A stretch of DNA of 64,000 nucleotides from Paucibacter sp. TC2R-5 (GTDB lineage Bacteria > Pseudomonadota > Gammaproteobacteria > Burkholderiales > Burkholderiaceae_C): the NCBI RefSeq assembly GCF_025717605.1, contig NZ_JAJIRQ010000001.1, positions 278,915 to 342,914 of the forward strand, in the 5' to 3' direction. Positions 19,801 through 28,203 of this stretch are shown one piece after another. The stretch's first letter is position 1. Every line of letters starts with the position of its first letter. Made by a program: the position numbers and the translations under genes. The notes beneath the pieces were generated by a model. The model made no database searches and was not told where the DNA came from. It was given only the letters and a program-made list of their open reading frames with translations.

Positions 19801-20292
19801 ATGACTACTTACACCATACGTCCCGCCGAAGCACGCGATGTGCCGGCCATCGTCGGCTTGATTGGCGAGTTGGCCGAGTTCGAACAACTCACTCATATGC
19901 TGGCGCTGACGGCCGACAAGCTGGAGCCTTTCCTGTTCGGCCCTAAACCGGTGATCGAGGCCTTGGTGGGTGAGATCGAGATTGACGGTCAATGGGAGGT
20001 GGTGGGCTTCGCCTTGTTCTTCACCAACTTCAGCACCTTTTTGGCCAAGCCCGGCCTGTATCTGGAAGACCTCTATGTACGTCAAGCGCACCGGCGCACC
20101 GGCTTGGGCAAGGGCTTGCTGACCCGTTTGGCGCAGATCGCCAATGAGCGCGATTACGGCCGTTTCGAGTGGAGCGTGCTCGATTGGAACGAGGACGCCA
20201 TCCGCTTTTACGAGAACATGGGTGCCAGCGTCATGCCCGACTGGCGCATCTGCCGGCTCAGCGGCGATGCCTTGACGCGCTACAGGGCCTGA
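19801..20292 (+). CDS. GNAT family N-acetyltransferase
   Basis: This 163-residue protein has the acetyl-CoA-binding segment YLEDLYVRQAHRRTGLGKGLLTRLAQIA (RxxGxG/A) and the late FEWSVLDWNEDAIRFYENMGA motif typical of polyamine/amino-acid-type GNATs. The ATG at 19801 opens MTTYTIRPAEARDVPAI, the standard GNAT beginning, so longer upstream reading is not coding. It ends tail-to-tail with the ArsC-like gene, overlapping by 13 nt. Confidence 0.92.
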   Translation: MTTYTIRPAEARDVPAIVGLIGELAEFEQLTHMLALTADKLEPFLFGPKPVIEALVGEIEIDGQWEVVGFALFFTNFSTFLAKPGLYLEDLYVRQAHRRTGLGKGLLTRLAQIANERDYGRFEWSVLDWNEDAIRFYENMGASVMPDWRICRLSGDALTRYRA

Positions 20293-20639
20293 AGCAACCA
20301 GGCTGCTAGCTGCTCGGGCGGCCGTGCGATCAAGGCCTTTTCGCCGGCCACCACGATAGGCCGCTGCAGCAGCTGGGGGTGAGCGGCGAGGGCGGCCAAG
20401 AGCTCGGCCTCGCTCAGATCGGGGCGGGCTAGGCCCAACGCCGCGTATTCGTCCTCATTGCTGCGCAGCATGTCGCGCGCTGGCAGGCCGAGCTTGCTCT
20501 GCAGCTCGCTCAGTTCAGCCAAGGACAGCGAGGCTTTCAAGTACTCAATCACTTCCACGGTGTGGCCGCCGGCCTGCAGCAGGCTCAGCGCTTCGCGCGA
20601 CTTGGAGCAACGGGGGTTGTGAATCAACTGGATGGTCAT
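20280..20639 (-). CDS. ArsC/Spx-like arsenate reductase family protein
   Basis: This 119-residue thioredoxin-fold protein has the catalytic Cys11 in HNPRCSKSREAL and a RPIVV segment late in the chain, matching glutaredoxin-dependent arsenate reductases. No ars operon genes surround it, so it may be a housekeeping YfgD/ArsC-type reductase rather than part of a resistance operon. Confidence 0.9.
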   Translation of the reverse strand: MTIQLIHNPRCSKSREALSLLQAGGHTVEVIEYLKASLSLAELSELQSKLGLPARDMLRSNEDEYAALGLARPDLSEAELLAALAAHPQLLQRPIVVAGEKALIARPPEQLAAWLLQAL

Positions 20640-20736
20640 GGGCGAAGTTTAAGTCGACCAAGGGCATTCCATGAGAGCCATTCGGCCCGCCTTGGCTACC
20701 ATGCCCGACTTGCTGGCGTCACAGAGAGGGCGGTAG

Positions 20737-22269
20737 ATGAAGAAACTTTTAGGTGCTGCAGCGGATGCCTATGCCGCGCTCTACGCCGGTTTTTCGTGGG
20801 CCGTGCCCGAGTACTTCAGCCTTGCCGAAGCCTGTTGCGCCCGTTGGGCTCGCAACACGCCGGACGCGCTGGCCATTATTTTTGAGGGCGACGGTGGCTG
20901 CCGTGCCCAGTACAGCTTCGGCCAGTTGCAACGCGCCGCCAATCGTTTGAGCAATGCCTTGCAGCGCCGCGGTGTGCAGCGTGGCGACCGCGTGGCCATT
21001 TTGTTGCCACAGCGTTTTGAAACGGCGGTCGCGCACATCGGCATTAACCAGCTCGGTGCCGTGGCCCTGCCTTTGTCGCATATGTTGGGTGCGCCTGCGC
21101 TGGGCTTTAGGCTGCGTGACAGCGGCGCCGTGCTCGCGATTGCTGATGAGTCCGGCATGCCGCTCTTGCAGGCCTTGCAGCCCAGTTGCCCCGCGCTGCG
21201 CGAGTTGATCGCGGTGGGTGGCCAGCCGCAGGGCGAGCGAGAGGCGTGCTGGATGCATGCCTTGCAGGCCGAGCCGGCGCGCTTCGCAGCGGTGCAGACG
21301 CGGGCAGACGAGCCGGCGCTCTTGATCTACAGCAGCGGCACGACTGATGCAAGCGGCGACGCCAAGGGCGTGTTGGTCCCGCAGCGTGCCTTGATCGGCA
21401 ATTTGAGCGGTTTTGTCGCCAGCCAGAACTGGTTTGGCTTTGACCCGGCCGATGCCGGCAAGAAGTCAGACGCGCTGTTCTGGAGCCCGGCCGATTGGGC
21501 CAGCGCAGGCGGCCTGATGAATGCCTTGTTACCGACCCTGTATTTCGGCCGGCCTATCGTCGCGCACCAAGGCCGCTTTGCGCCGGGAAAGGCTTTTGAG
21601 CTGATGCAGCGCCACGGCGTCACCCATACCGTCCTGGCCCCGGCGGACTTGGAGGCCATGCGCAAGGCGCTGCCCCAGCCGGCCAAGCGCTATGCGCTCA
21701 AGCTGCAGGCCATCGTCAGTGCGAGTGAGTGGGGTGAGGCGCGTGGCCCTGTCTGCGCGCTTGGCGAGGAGGTGTTTGCCTACTGTCAGAGCCAGCTCGG
21801 CGTGGCGGTCAATGAGGTTTTCGGGCCAGCCGAGATTAGGTATGTGCTGGGCAGTTGCAGCCGCCTCTGGCCGGCACGGCCGGGCAGCATGGGGCGGGCC
21901 TTGCCGGGCCACCGTGTGGCCGTGATTGATGAGGCGGGCCAGATCTGCGCCTCGGGCGTCAGCGGTGAAGTGGCGGTGCACAGGTGCGATATGCGGGGCG
22001 CGCCAGACCCGGCCTTCTTTCTCGGCTATTGGGGTGATCAGCTTGCCACGCAGGCCCAGTTTGCTGGCGACCCTGCTGACAGTTGGTGCCGCACCGGTGT
22101 TCGGGCGCGCCTGGACGCCGACGGCTATTTTTTCTATGAGGGGCGCAGCGGCGATCGGTGCAAATCAAGCGAGCGCGCAGTCCAAGGCCAGGCCCTGCAC
22201 TGCTTGACGAGCGGTGGCAAACAGCAGCGCCTTGTGCCGCGCCTCAAGCCTCAAGCCCTTGCGGCTTGA
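20737..22269 (+). CDS. AMP-dependent acyl-CoA synthetase-like protein, C-terminally truncated
   Basis: The 510-residue protein matches the large N-terminal domain of acetyl/acyl-CoA synthetases (DALAIIFEGD..., GDRVAILLPQRFETAVAHIGINQLGAVALPLS). The P-loop-like motif is altered: YSSGTTDASGDAKGVL has about three extra residues between SGTT and KG. The A5-type motif reads FGPAEI. The hinge (GYFFYEGRSGDRCKSS) is present, but the ~100-residue C-terminal domain with the catalytic Lys is replaced by about 30 unrelated residues. It is therefore a decayed enzyme or one doing only part of the reaction. The frame is open throughout. Confidence 0.82.
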   Translation: MKKLLGAAADAYAALYAGFSWAVPEYFSLAEACCARWARNTPDALAIIFEGDGGCRAQYSFGQLQRAANRLSNALQRRGVQRGDRVAILLPQRFETAVAHIGINQLGAVALPLSHMLGAPALGFRLRDSGAVLAIADESGMPLLQALQPSCPALRELIAVGGQPQGEREACWMHALQAEPARFAAVQTRADEPALLIYSSGTTDASGDAKGVLVPQRALIGNLSGFVASQNWFGFDPADAGKKSDALFWSPADWASAGGLMNALLPTLYFGRPIVAHQGRFAPGKAFELMQRHGVTHTVLAPADLEAMRKALPQPAKRYALKLQAIVSASEWGEARGPVCALGEEVFAYCQSQLGVAVNEVFGPAEIRYVLGSCSRLWPARPGSMGRALPGHRVAVIDEAGQICASGVSGEVAVHRCDMRGAPDPAFFLGYWGDQLATQAQFAGDPADSWCRTGVRARLDADGYFFYEGRSGDRCKSSERAVQGQALHCLTSGGKQQRLVPRLKPQALAA

Positions 22270-22278
22270 AGGGAAGAT

Positions 22279-23079
22279 TCAAGACTCTCCGCTGACTCGC
22301 AGGCTCAAGCTTGCGTCGGCCGGCGCCAGCAAGCGGGCCTTGTCGGGCCAGCGTTCCTGACCGGTGAGCGTCGTGCACTGCCGGCGCTCAGAAGCTGATT
22401 TTTTGGCAGCGCCGCTTTCATGGGGGTCGAGTTGTTTGGGCTCGGCGCTCAAGGCAATCGACAGCAACTGGCCGGCGGTGTTGTTGGCTTTGTTGGCGGC
22501 AGGATCGGGCCATTCCAGCTCCCAATTGGCCTGCGCGCTGCAAATTCGTACGCCCTCGGCCTGCGGGAATGCCCAGCGCAAGTACCAGGGCAAGATCTCG
22601 CTGCGCATGCTTGTCGCGGTGCCGACGATTTTTCGCACCATGGCCATATCGAGCTGCTCGGACTTGATGGTCAACAACAGCCTGCCACTCATCTTGGCCG
22701 TGCCCTTGACCAGATTGCTGGCGATTTCGGCGTCCTGGGCCTGCTCTTTGGGCAGCACCGGCAGCTCGAAGCTGCCATCGGCCTGCATGGCGATGGGGAC
22801 GTATGCGTCGGCATGCATCACGGCCAGCTTGGGCACTTTCGGCAGCTGCACTTTGGGGTCCTTGGCCTCTAACTTGAACTCCAAGCGGAACAGGCCTTGG
22901 CCATAGCGTTGCACCATGCTCAAGACCTCGTTCATCTGCCGGTAAGGGCGGATGCTGCCGTCGCGCTTCATATTGACGGAAACCGATTCCAGCACCTCGG
23001 GTGCGTCTTGCGCATGGACGAGGTTTGTGGCGCAAGCGAGTGCACAAGCCAGTGAGAGCAGTTGTTGTTTGATTTTCAT
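22279..23079 (-). CDS. Exported protein of unknown function
   Basis: This 266-residue protein has a clear signal peptide (MKIKQQLLSLACALACATNLVHA, cleavage near residue 23-24) and no further membrane segment. Alternating hydrophobic strands suggest a beta-rich periplasmic or outer-membrane-associated fold. I do not recognise a family. It lies 33 nt after the Pro-rich protein gene and is probably the last gene of the DUF2975/XRE operon. Confidence 0.78.
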   Translation of the reverse strand: MKIKQQLLSLACALACATNLVHAQDAPEVLESVSVNMKRDGSIRPYRQMNEVLSMVQRYGQGLFRLEFKLEAKDPKVQLPKVPKLAVMHADAYVPIAMQADGSFELPVLPKEQAQDAEIASNLVKGTAKMSGRLLLTIKSEQLDMAMVRKIVGTATSMRSEILPWYLRWAFPQAEGVRICSAQANWELEWPDPAANKANNTAGQLLSIALSAEPKQLDPHESGAAKKSASERRQCTTLTGQERWPDKARLLAPADASLSLRVSGES

Positions 23080-23112
23080 AGAGGGCAGTGGAAGAAGACT
23101 AAAAGGTCAATA

Positions 23113-23736
23113 TCAACGGGCGCATTTGCCGCGTGCCTCGGCCAGCAACCAAAACGGCAGGCTCAAAATGCCCGCACCGCCGCCGGCAAATTCGCCCTTC
23201 AGGCAGTCGCCATTGCCGGCTTTCTGGATCTCCTGACCCAAACGAGCCGACTGTTCAAGCGGCGGGCCGTCGCCCATGGCTTGGGCCGCACGCTCTGACA
23301 ACAGGGGCGCGCGAGTGGCCTGACGTATGGCTCGGCGCGTGGCGTCGGAGTTGATCAAAAGTGGCGGTGCGGCCTTGTCGCTGCTAGGTGCTGCGGGCGG
23401 CGCTGGCTCCATTGCCTGCGCTGCTGGGCTAGCAATGAGTTCTGCAGGAGGGGGAATAGGTGATGCAGCTAGCGTGCTCGTGATGCTGCGGCTGCGGTAC
23501 CTTGCTGGCGCTATTTCCTGAACTATTGCCTGTGCAGGGCGGGGATTGTCTGGCGGTACGGGCTTGCGAGGCGCCGCTTGCGTCAGCAGACGCACTTCAA
23601 TGCGCTCGGTCGTGTTGGGCTTCGGTGAAGCGTGGCGCCCCTGTGCTACCAGCAGCAGCCCAACACCCAGGTGCAGCAGGGCCAACAAAGGCAAGAGTGC
23701 CCAGCGCCGCTGTGTACCAGTATTGAAACTGCTCAT
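23113..23736 (-). CDS. Pro/Ala-rich membrane-anchored periplasmic protein
   Basis: This 207-residue protein has one N-terminal membrane anchor (about residues 12-30, WALLPLLALLHLGVGLLLV). A long Pro/Ala-rich spacer (40-130) follows, then a compact C-terminal part with two Cys residues (GDCLKGEF; GKCAR). The anchor and spacer resemble TonB-type proteins, but no TonB C-terminal domain is visible. Its ATG overlaps the XRE regulator stop by 4 nt, so it is translationally coupled. Confidence 0.75.
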   Translation of the reverse strand: MSSFNTGTQRRWALLPLLALLHLGVGLLLVAQGRHASPKPNTTERIEVRLLTQAAPRKPVPPDNPRPAQAIVQEIAPARYRSRSITSTLAASPIPPPAELIASPAAQAMEPAPPAAPSSDKAAPPLLINSDATRRAIRQATRAPLLSERAAQAMGDGPPLEQSARLGQEIQKAGNGDCLKGEFAGGGAGILSLPFWLLAEARGKCAR

Positions 23737-23975
23737 GCTTGCGGCGGCAAGTTGTCCGAGGGCAATTCAGGCCCGTCTAAATAACAAAGCAGTTCGCCGG
23801 GCTGGCAATGCAGCACCTTGCAAATGGCGGCCAGCGTGTCGAAGCGCACGCCACGCACCTTGCCCGACTTGAGCAGCGACAGATTCGCCTCGGTGATGCC
23901 CACCGCTTCTGCCAACTCGCGCGAGCGCATCTTGCGCTTGGCCAGCATCACATCCAGCGTGACTTGAATCGGCAT
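23733..23975 (-). CDS. XRE-family HTH regulator (YozG-like)
   Basis: This 80-residue DNA-binding protein is almost entirely one helix-turn-helix domain (SRELAEAVGITEANLSLLKSGKVRGVRFDTLAAICKVLHCQPGELL). The ATG at 23975 overlaps the DUF2975 stop (TGATG), which fixes the start; longer readings are not coding. Small HTH proteins of this type regularly pair with DUF2975 membrane proteins, and the pair is intact here. It probably regulates its own operon. Confidence 0.92.
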   Translation of the reverse strand: MPIQVTLDVMLAKRKMRSRELAEAVGITEANLSLLKSGKVRGVRFDTLAAICKVLHCQPGELLCYLDGPELPSDNLPPQA

Positions 23976-24541
23976 CAGACGAACTCCGCATTCTCTTGTG
24001 CCACCCGCGCTGCTTCTTGCATCACGATGCCGATGACCAAGACGGCGAGGCCAAAGCCGAAGCTGGTGAAATGCTCGAACCCTAGGCCGAGCATCAGTTG
24101 GCGTTGGCCGGGCGGATTGCCCATGGTCAGCGCCAGCACGCCCAAGGTGGTGGACATGGGCTGGGCAACGGCGTTCACCATCAGCGCCGCGCCGAGGCGA
24201 CGCAGATGAGTGGCCGGGCCGGCTTTGAAAATCTCGCCGCGCCGGTAGTAGCCGAACAGGGACCAAATCTGCCAGAGCGCAAAAAGCAAGACGGCGCTCG
24301 GCAAGCAGCTACCCAGCCAGCCCCAAAAGCGACTGCCGGCGTCGAGTTGCAAAGGCGCACTCTTGCTGACCCAACTGGTGCGCGCGACCGACTCCAGCCA
24401 TTCTGGCTGGCTCCACAGCAGCGCCGGGGCCAACACCAGGGCCACCGCGCCCAGCAGGCAAAAAAGCCGCACCCACCAGCTCAGCCTGCGCACGCGGGCA
24501 AGCTTGTCACTGTCTTGAGGAGGCCTTGAGTCCATGAGCAT
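23975..24541 (-). CDS. DUF2975 domain membrane protein
   Basis: This 188-residue protein has about four membrane segments (about 26-44, 77-95, 115-133, 152-172) and the family feature LFGYYRRGEIFKAG after the second helix. Members are usually encoded with an XRE regulator, as here, and are thought to sense membrane state; the role is not established. ATG at 24541 or 24535 could be the start. An AT-rich region with a palindrome lies directly upstream. Confidence 0.87.
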   Translation of the reverse strand: MLMDSRPPQDSDKLARVRRLSWWVRLFCLLGAVALVLAPALLWSQPEWLESVARTSWVSKSAPLQLDAGSRFWGWLGSCLPSAVLLFALWQIWSLFGYYRRGEIFKAGPATHLRRLGAALMVNAVAQPMSTTLGVLALTMGNPPGQRQLMLGLGFEHFTSFGFGLAVLVIGIVMQEAARVAQENAEFV

Positions 24542-24559
24542 GTTTAGCTAAATTCAATA

Positions 24560-24579
24560 ATTGTTTACTGTAAAACAAT
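24560..24579 (-). promoter_or_regulatory. AT-rich palindrome upstream of DUF2975/XRE operon
   Basis: Perfect 7-bp arms ATTGTTT/AAACAAT with a 6-nt centre lie 18-38 bp before the DUF2975 start, within an AT-rich stretch (24545-24598) that contrasts with the GC-rich surroundings. It is a candidate operator for the XRE protein encoded in the same operon; this is inference from position and symmetry. Confidence 0.5.
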
Positions 24580-24613
24580 AATAAATTATTGTAAATAGCT
24601 GGCGCCCATGGAT

Positions 24614-25198
24614 TCAGGGGGGCTCGTCAATATCCCAGTCTGGATTGATCAGCGCGAAAGTCTCGTGATCGCGCCAAGCGCCGGCGATGAATAGGTAGCG
24701 CCGGCTGAGGCCTTCATATGCAAATCCCAGGCGTTTCATCACCGCCAAGCTGGCGCGGTTCTCTGGTCGAACCGCGGCTTGCAAGCGGTGCAGGCGCACC
24801 GGCGGAGCAAACATCAACGCAATCACCGCTTGCAAGGCTTCATGCATCAGACCTTGGCCCTGCGCCTGAGCATCGATGGCATAGCCGAGCGAGGCGCTTT
24901 GAAAGGGGCCGCGGCTGACTTGGGTCACGTTGACCTTGCCGATCAGGTCGGCCGGTGCATTGAGGCGGCTGAACCAGAAGCCGAAGGCGCTGCCGGCGGC
25001 AAAGTCCTGTTCGGCCTTGTCCAAGCGAGCGCTGACGCCTTCGGGCTCGAAATAGTCGGCCGCATAAGGCGGGTCCCAAGGTGCGAAATGGGCCAGATTG
25101 CGCATCTGAAAGCCATTGACCGCCGGCGCCAGTGCGGCAGATGCGGCGCGCAGCAGCAGGCGCTCGGTGTGCAGTTGCAAGGGGACGGCGCTCATCAA
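24614..25198 (-). CDS. GNAT family acetyltransferase, RimJ/RimL type
   Basis: This 194-residue protein starts LQLHTERLLLRAAS, the RimL-type opening. It has the acetyl-CoA region SLGYAIDAQAQGQGLMHEALQAVIALMF and the late RPENRASLAVMKRLGFAYEGLSRRYLFIAGAWRDHETFALI. It probably acetylates a protein N-terminus or a small amine. The start overlaps the preceding hydrolase gene's stop by 4 nt. Confidence 0.92.
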   Translation of the reverse strand: MMSAVPLQLHTERLLLRAASAALAPAVNGFQMRNLAHFAPWDPPYAADYFEPEGVSARLDKAEQDFAAGSAFGFWFSRLNAPADLIGKVNVTQVSRGPFQSASLGYAIDAQAQGQGLMHEALQAVIALMFAPPVRLHRLQAAVRPENRASLAVMKRLGFAYEGLSRRYLFIAGAWRDHETFALINPDWDIDEPP

Positions 25199-26103
25199 TT
25201 CAAATGCTCCCTTAGAAAGCTCAGCAGGTCTTGCCGCGAGGCCTCGCGCGCGGCGGCTTGGCCGCCCACATGAACGCCCGCACCGGGCTTGACGCCGTTA
25301 GGTACATCGGCACGCAGCCGCACCGGCGCCAAGGCGTCAAAGCCGTGAAAGGCGCCGGGGTAGACCTTGATCTGCGGCTTGGCCATGCCTTGGGGCTCAG
25401 ACGCTTTGACCAAGGCTTCGCAAGGGGCGGCAGCTGTCCAGTCATCGCTGCCGCCGCTGAGGATCAGCAAGGGTGCCAGGGGCGCATAGCCGCGTTTCAA
25501 ATCGGCCTCGCAGCCCGGGTAAAAGGCCACGGCGGCGCGCAGCTTGATGCCAAGTCCTGCCGCAGCTTGGACTTCGGCATGGCGCCTATTGCTGCTGGCC
25601 AGGACGGTGCTGCCGCCGTTGGACCAGCCCAGCAAGGCCAGGCGGGCGGGGTCGACATCCGCGCGCGCAGCCAGCCAGTGCAAGGCGCCAAAGGCGTCAC
25701 GCCGGCGTTCGGTCATGGTGACGCTGCGTGTGCCGATTTTCTGGGTGCACAGCTCTTTCTCGCCACGTGGCGTCAGCGAATCCAGCACCAAGGCATGCCA
25801 GCCCTCGGCATTGAGTACGTCGATGTAATTCAGCATGCGCTCGGACAACGCGCCTTTTTTGTCATAGGGGCCGCCGCAGCCATGCAGCAGCACGACGGCG
25901 GGTGCGGGCGCCTGCGCGGCGGCCTTGCTGGGGAACCAGTGGCCTAGCAAGTTGATGGCTTGGCCCTGCGCTTGATCAAAGCTGGCGATCTCGACCTTTT
26001 CTGCCTGCGCGCTGCAGGCGCAGAGCAGCATCAGCAGACCGAGCCAGCGGGAGCGCCCTCGGCTTGAAAGGGGAAGGGAAGGAGGTGTGTGAAGCAATTG
26101 CAT
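25195..26103 (-). CDS. Dienelactone-hydrolase-family exported hydrolase
   Basis: This 302-residue alpha/beta hydrolase has an N-terminal hydrophobic export signal (about residues 19-34, ending CSAQA). The LLHGCGGPYDKKG oxyanion region, the nucleophile elbow LLGWSNGGST (Ser), Asp in LSGGSDDW and His in YPGAFHGFDAL form the triad. The substrate is unknown. It is co-directional and overlapping with the GNAT gene downstream. Confidence 0.88.
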   Translation of the reverse strand: MQLLHTPPSLPLSSRGRSRWLGLLMLLCACSAQAEKVEIASFDQAQGQAINLLGHWFPSKAAAQAPAPAVVLLHGCGGPYDKKGALSERMLNYIDVLNAEGWHALVLDSLTPRGEKELCTQKIGTRSVTMTERRRDAFGALHWLAARADVDPARLALLGWSNGGSTVLASSNRRHAEVQAAAGLGIKLRAAVAFYPGCEADLKRGYAPLAPLLILSGGSDDWTAAAPCEALVKASEPQGMAKPQIKVYPGAFHGFDALAPVRLRADVPNGVKPGAGVHVGGQAAAREASRQDLLSFLREHLN

Positions 26104-26208
26104 GGGCGCGATTATTGGCGCGAACTGAAACCGCCCAATTCCGCGCGGCCACGGCAGATCGCGCCTGTCTTCAGCAAAGCCCTCTTCGCAAGTCCTGAAT
26201 TACCTGAA

Positions 26209-26228
26209 TTTTCAGTAATTACTGAAAA
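26209..26228 (+). promoter_or_regulatory. Perfect 20-bp palindrome upstream of GbsR-cydAB operon
   Basis: TTTTCAGTAATTACTGAAAA is perfectly self-complementary. It sits 70-89 bp before the regulator's ATG, in an AT-rich island within GC-rich DNA. Size and symmetry suit a dimeric MarR/GbsR regulator, so autoregulation of the cyd operon is likely; this is inference. Confidence 0.62.
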
Positions 26229-26297
26229 ATGGATAAACTTTGCGTCACGTCAAAAGCGCAGTCGCTTTTATTTGAGCCAAGGCAAGGAGTTCTACTG

Positions 26298-26876
26298 ATG
26301 AATGCAATGAGCCCGTTGGTCCGCAGCTTTGTCGCTCACTTTGGTGAGATGGGCAGCCGCTGGGGCATCAATCGCACGGTGGGGCAAATTTATGCGCTGA
26401 TATTCGTTTCGCCGCAGGCGCTCAACGCCGATGAAATTGCCGAGAACCTGGAGTTCAGCCGCTCCAATGTGTCCATGGGTCTGAAGGAGCTGCAGGCCTG
26501 GCGCTTGGTCAAGCTGCGACACCTGAGCGGTGACAGGCGCGAGTATTTCGAAGCGCCGAGCGACGCCTGGGAGATTTTCCGCACGCTGGCCGAGGAGCGC
26601 CGCCGGCGCGAGATCGAGCCAACGCTGTCCATGCTGCGCAATGCGCTGCTGGAGACGCCGACCTGCGAGGAAGACCGCGTGGCGCAAGAGCGCATGCGCG
26701 GCATGCACGATCTGATCGAGCTGATGACGACCTGGTTTGATGACATCCAGAAGATGGATTCGCAGACCTTGGGTCAGCTCATGAAGATGGGCTCCAAGGT
26801 GCAGAAGATGTTGGAGCTGCCGGGGCGCATAGGCCGCGCGGTCAGTGGCAAGTCAAACCTTGCGGAAGGCGAATGA
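26298..26876 (+). CDS. GbsR/MarR-family transcriptional regulator
   Basis: This 192-residue regulator has a winged helix (about residues 25-90: ALNADEIAENLEFSRSNVSMGLKELQAWRLVKLRHLSGDRREYFEAP), then long helices for dimerisation. The ATG at 26298 is preceded by AAGGAGT at good spacing; upstream in-frame codons run into the promoter palindrome and are not used. It stops 1 nt before cydA, which points to control of the bd oxidase. Confidence 0.9.
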   Translation: MNAMSPLVRSFVAHFGEMGSRWGINRTVGQIYALIFVSPQALNADEIAENLEFSRSNVSMGLKELQAWRLVKLRHLSGDRREYFEAPSDAWEIFRTLAEERRRREIEPTLSMLRNALLETPTCEEDRVAQERMRGMHDLIELMTTWFDDIQKMDSQTLGQLMKMGSKVQKMLELPGRIGRAVSGKSNLAEGE

Positions 26877-26877
26877 G

Positions 26878-28203
26878 ATGGACGCCGTCGTTCTGGCCCG
26901 CATGCAGTTTGCCGCCAACATCACTTTTCACATCCTGTTCCCGACCATCAATATTGCCTTGGCCTGGGTGCTTTTGTTCTTCCGCGCGCGCTGGTTGTTG
27001 ACGCATGACGCGGCCTGGCTGAGCGCCTATCGTTTCTGGACCAAGGTGTTCGCCCTGAGCTTCGCGCTGGGCGTTGTCAGCGGCATCACGATGAGTTTTC
27101 AGTTTGGCACCAACTGGCCGGGTTTCATGGAGAAAGCCGGCAATATCGCCGGACCCTTGCTCGGCTACGAGGTGCTGACGGCCTTCTTTCTGGAAGCGAG
27201 CTTCCTGGGTGTGATGTTGTTCGGCCATGGCCGGGTCAGCGAGCGTGTGCACTTGGCCGCGACCGTGATGGTGGCCTTTGGCACGACGCTGAGCGCCTTC
27301 TGGATATTGAGCCTGAACTCCTGGATGCATACGCCGCAGGGCTTCGAGATCATCAACGGCGAATTCCATGCGCTGGATTGGTGGGCGGTGGTTTTCAACC
27401 CGTCCTTCCCCTACCGTTTGACGCACAAGTTATTGGCCTCGGGTTTGACCGTCAGCTTTTTGCTGGCCGGCGTCAGCGCCTGGCAGTTGCTCAAGGGCAA
27501 GGTGCAGCCGCACACGGCGCGGGTCTTGCGGGTCGGCCTGACGCTGGGTGCCGTACTGATCCCGCTGCAGATTCTGGTCGGCGATATGCATGGGCTCAAC
27601 ACCTTGAAACACCAGCCGGCCAAGATCGCGGCGATGGAAGGGGTGTGGCAGACCGAACGTGGCGCGCCGCTGCTGCTGTTCGCCTGGCCGAACGCGCAGA
27701 CGCGCAGCAATGATTTCGAGATCGGCATCCCCAAGCTGGCCAGCCTGGTGCTGACGCATCATGCCGACGGCGAGATCAAGGGGCTGGATGAGTTCAAGGG
27801 TGCCCACCCTCCTGTCGCGCCCTTGTTCTTCGGCTTTCGCATCATGGTCGGCACAGGGCTGTTGATGCTGGCGTTCAGCTGGGGCGGTTTATGGCTGTAC
27901 CGGCGTCGGCGCTGGGCTGCTGAAAGCCTGCCCAGAGCCTTCTTGATCGGTCTGTCCTGGATGACTTTCTCCGGCTGGCTGGCCACGATTGCCGGCTGGT
28001 ATGTGACCGAAATCGGCCGTCAGCCCTTCATCGTCTATGGCCTCTTGCGTACCGCCGATGTGGCCTCCGCCGTGCCGGCGCCGATGATCGCGGCGACCTT
28101 GGCCGGCTATATCGTGCTTTACCTTGGGCTGATCATCGCCTACGTGTCGGTGATCAAGTACATGGCCGAGAAGACAGAAATCATCCACGGGAGTGCAGCA
28201 TGA
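26878..28203 (+). CDS. cydA: Cytochrome bd-type quinol oxidase subunit I (short, CioA-like)
   Basis: This 441-residue integral membrane subunit oxidises quinol and reduces O2. The start MDAVVLARMQFAANITFHILFPTINIAL is typical. Conserved features include ITMSFQFGTNWPGF, the Glu-containing EVLTAFFLEASFLGVMLFG helix, and GWYVTEIGRQPFIVYGLLRTADV (GRQP). It is about 80 residues shorter than E. coli CydA, so it has the short Q-loop of cyanide-insensitive (CioAB) enzymes. The ATG at 26878 is 1 nt after the regulator stop. Confidence 0.95.
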   Translation: MDAVVLARMQFAANITFHILFPTINIALAWVLLFFRARWLLTHDAAWLSAYRFWTKVFALSFALGVVSGITMSFQFGTNWPGFMEKAGNIAGPLLGYEVLTAFFLEASFLGVMLFGHGRVSERVHLAATVMVAFGTTLSAFWILSLNSWMHTPQGFEIINGEFHALDWWAVVFNPSFPYRLTHKLLASGLTVSFLLAGVSAWQLLKGKVQPHTARVLRVGLTLGAVLIPLQILVGDMHGLNTLKHQPAKIAAMEGVWQTERGAPLLLFAWPNAQTRSNDFEIGIPKLASLVLTHHADGEIKGLDEFKGAHPPVAPLFFGFRIMVGTGLLMLAFSWGGLWLYRRRRWAAESLPRAFLIGLSWMTFSGWLATIAGWYVTEIGRQPFIVYGLLRTADVASAVPAPMIAATLAGYIVLYLGLIIAYVSVIKYMAEKTEIIHGSAA

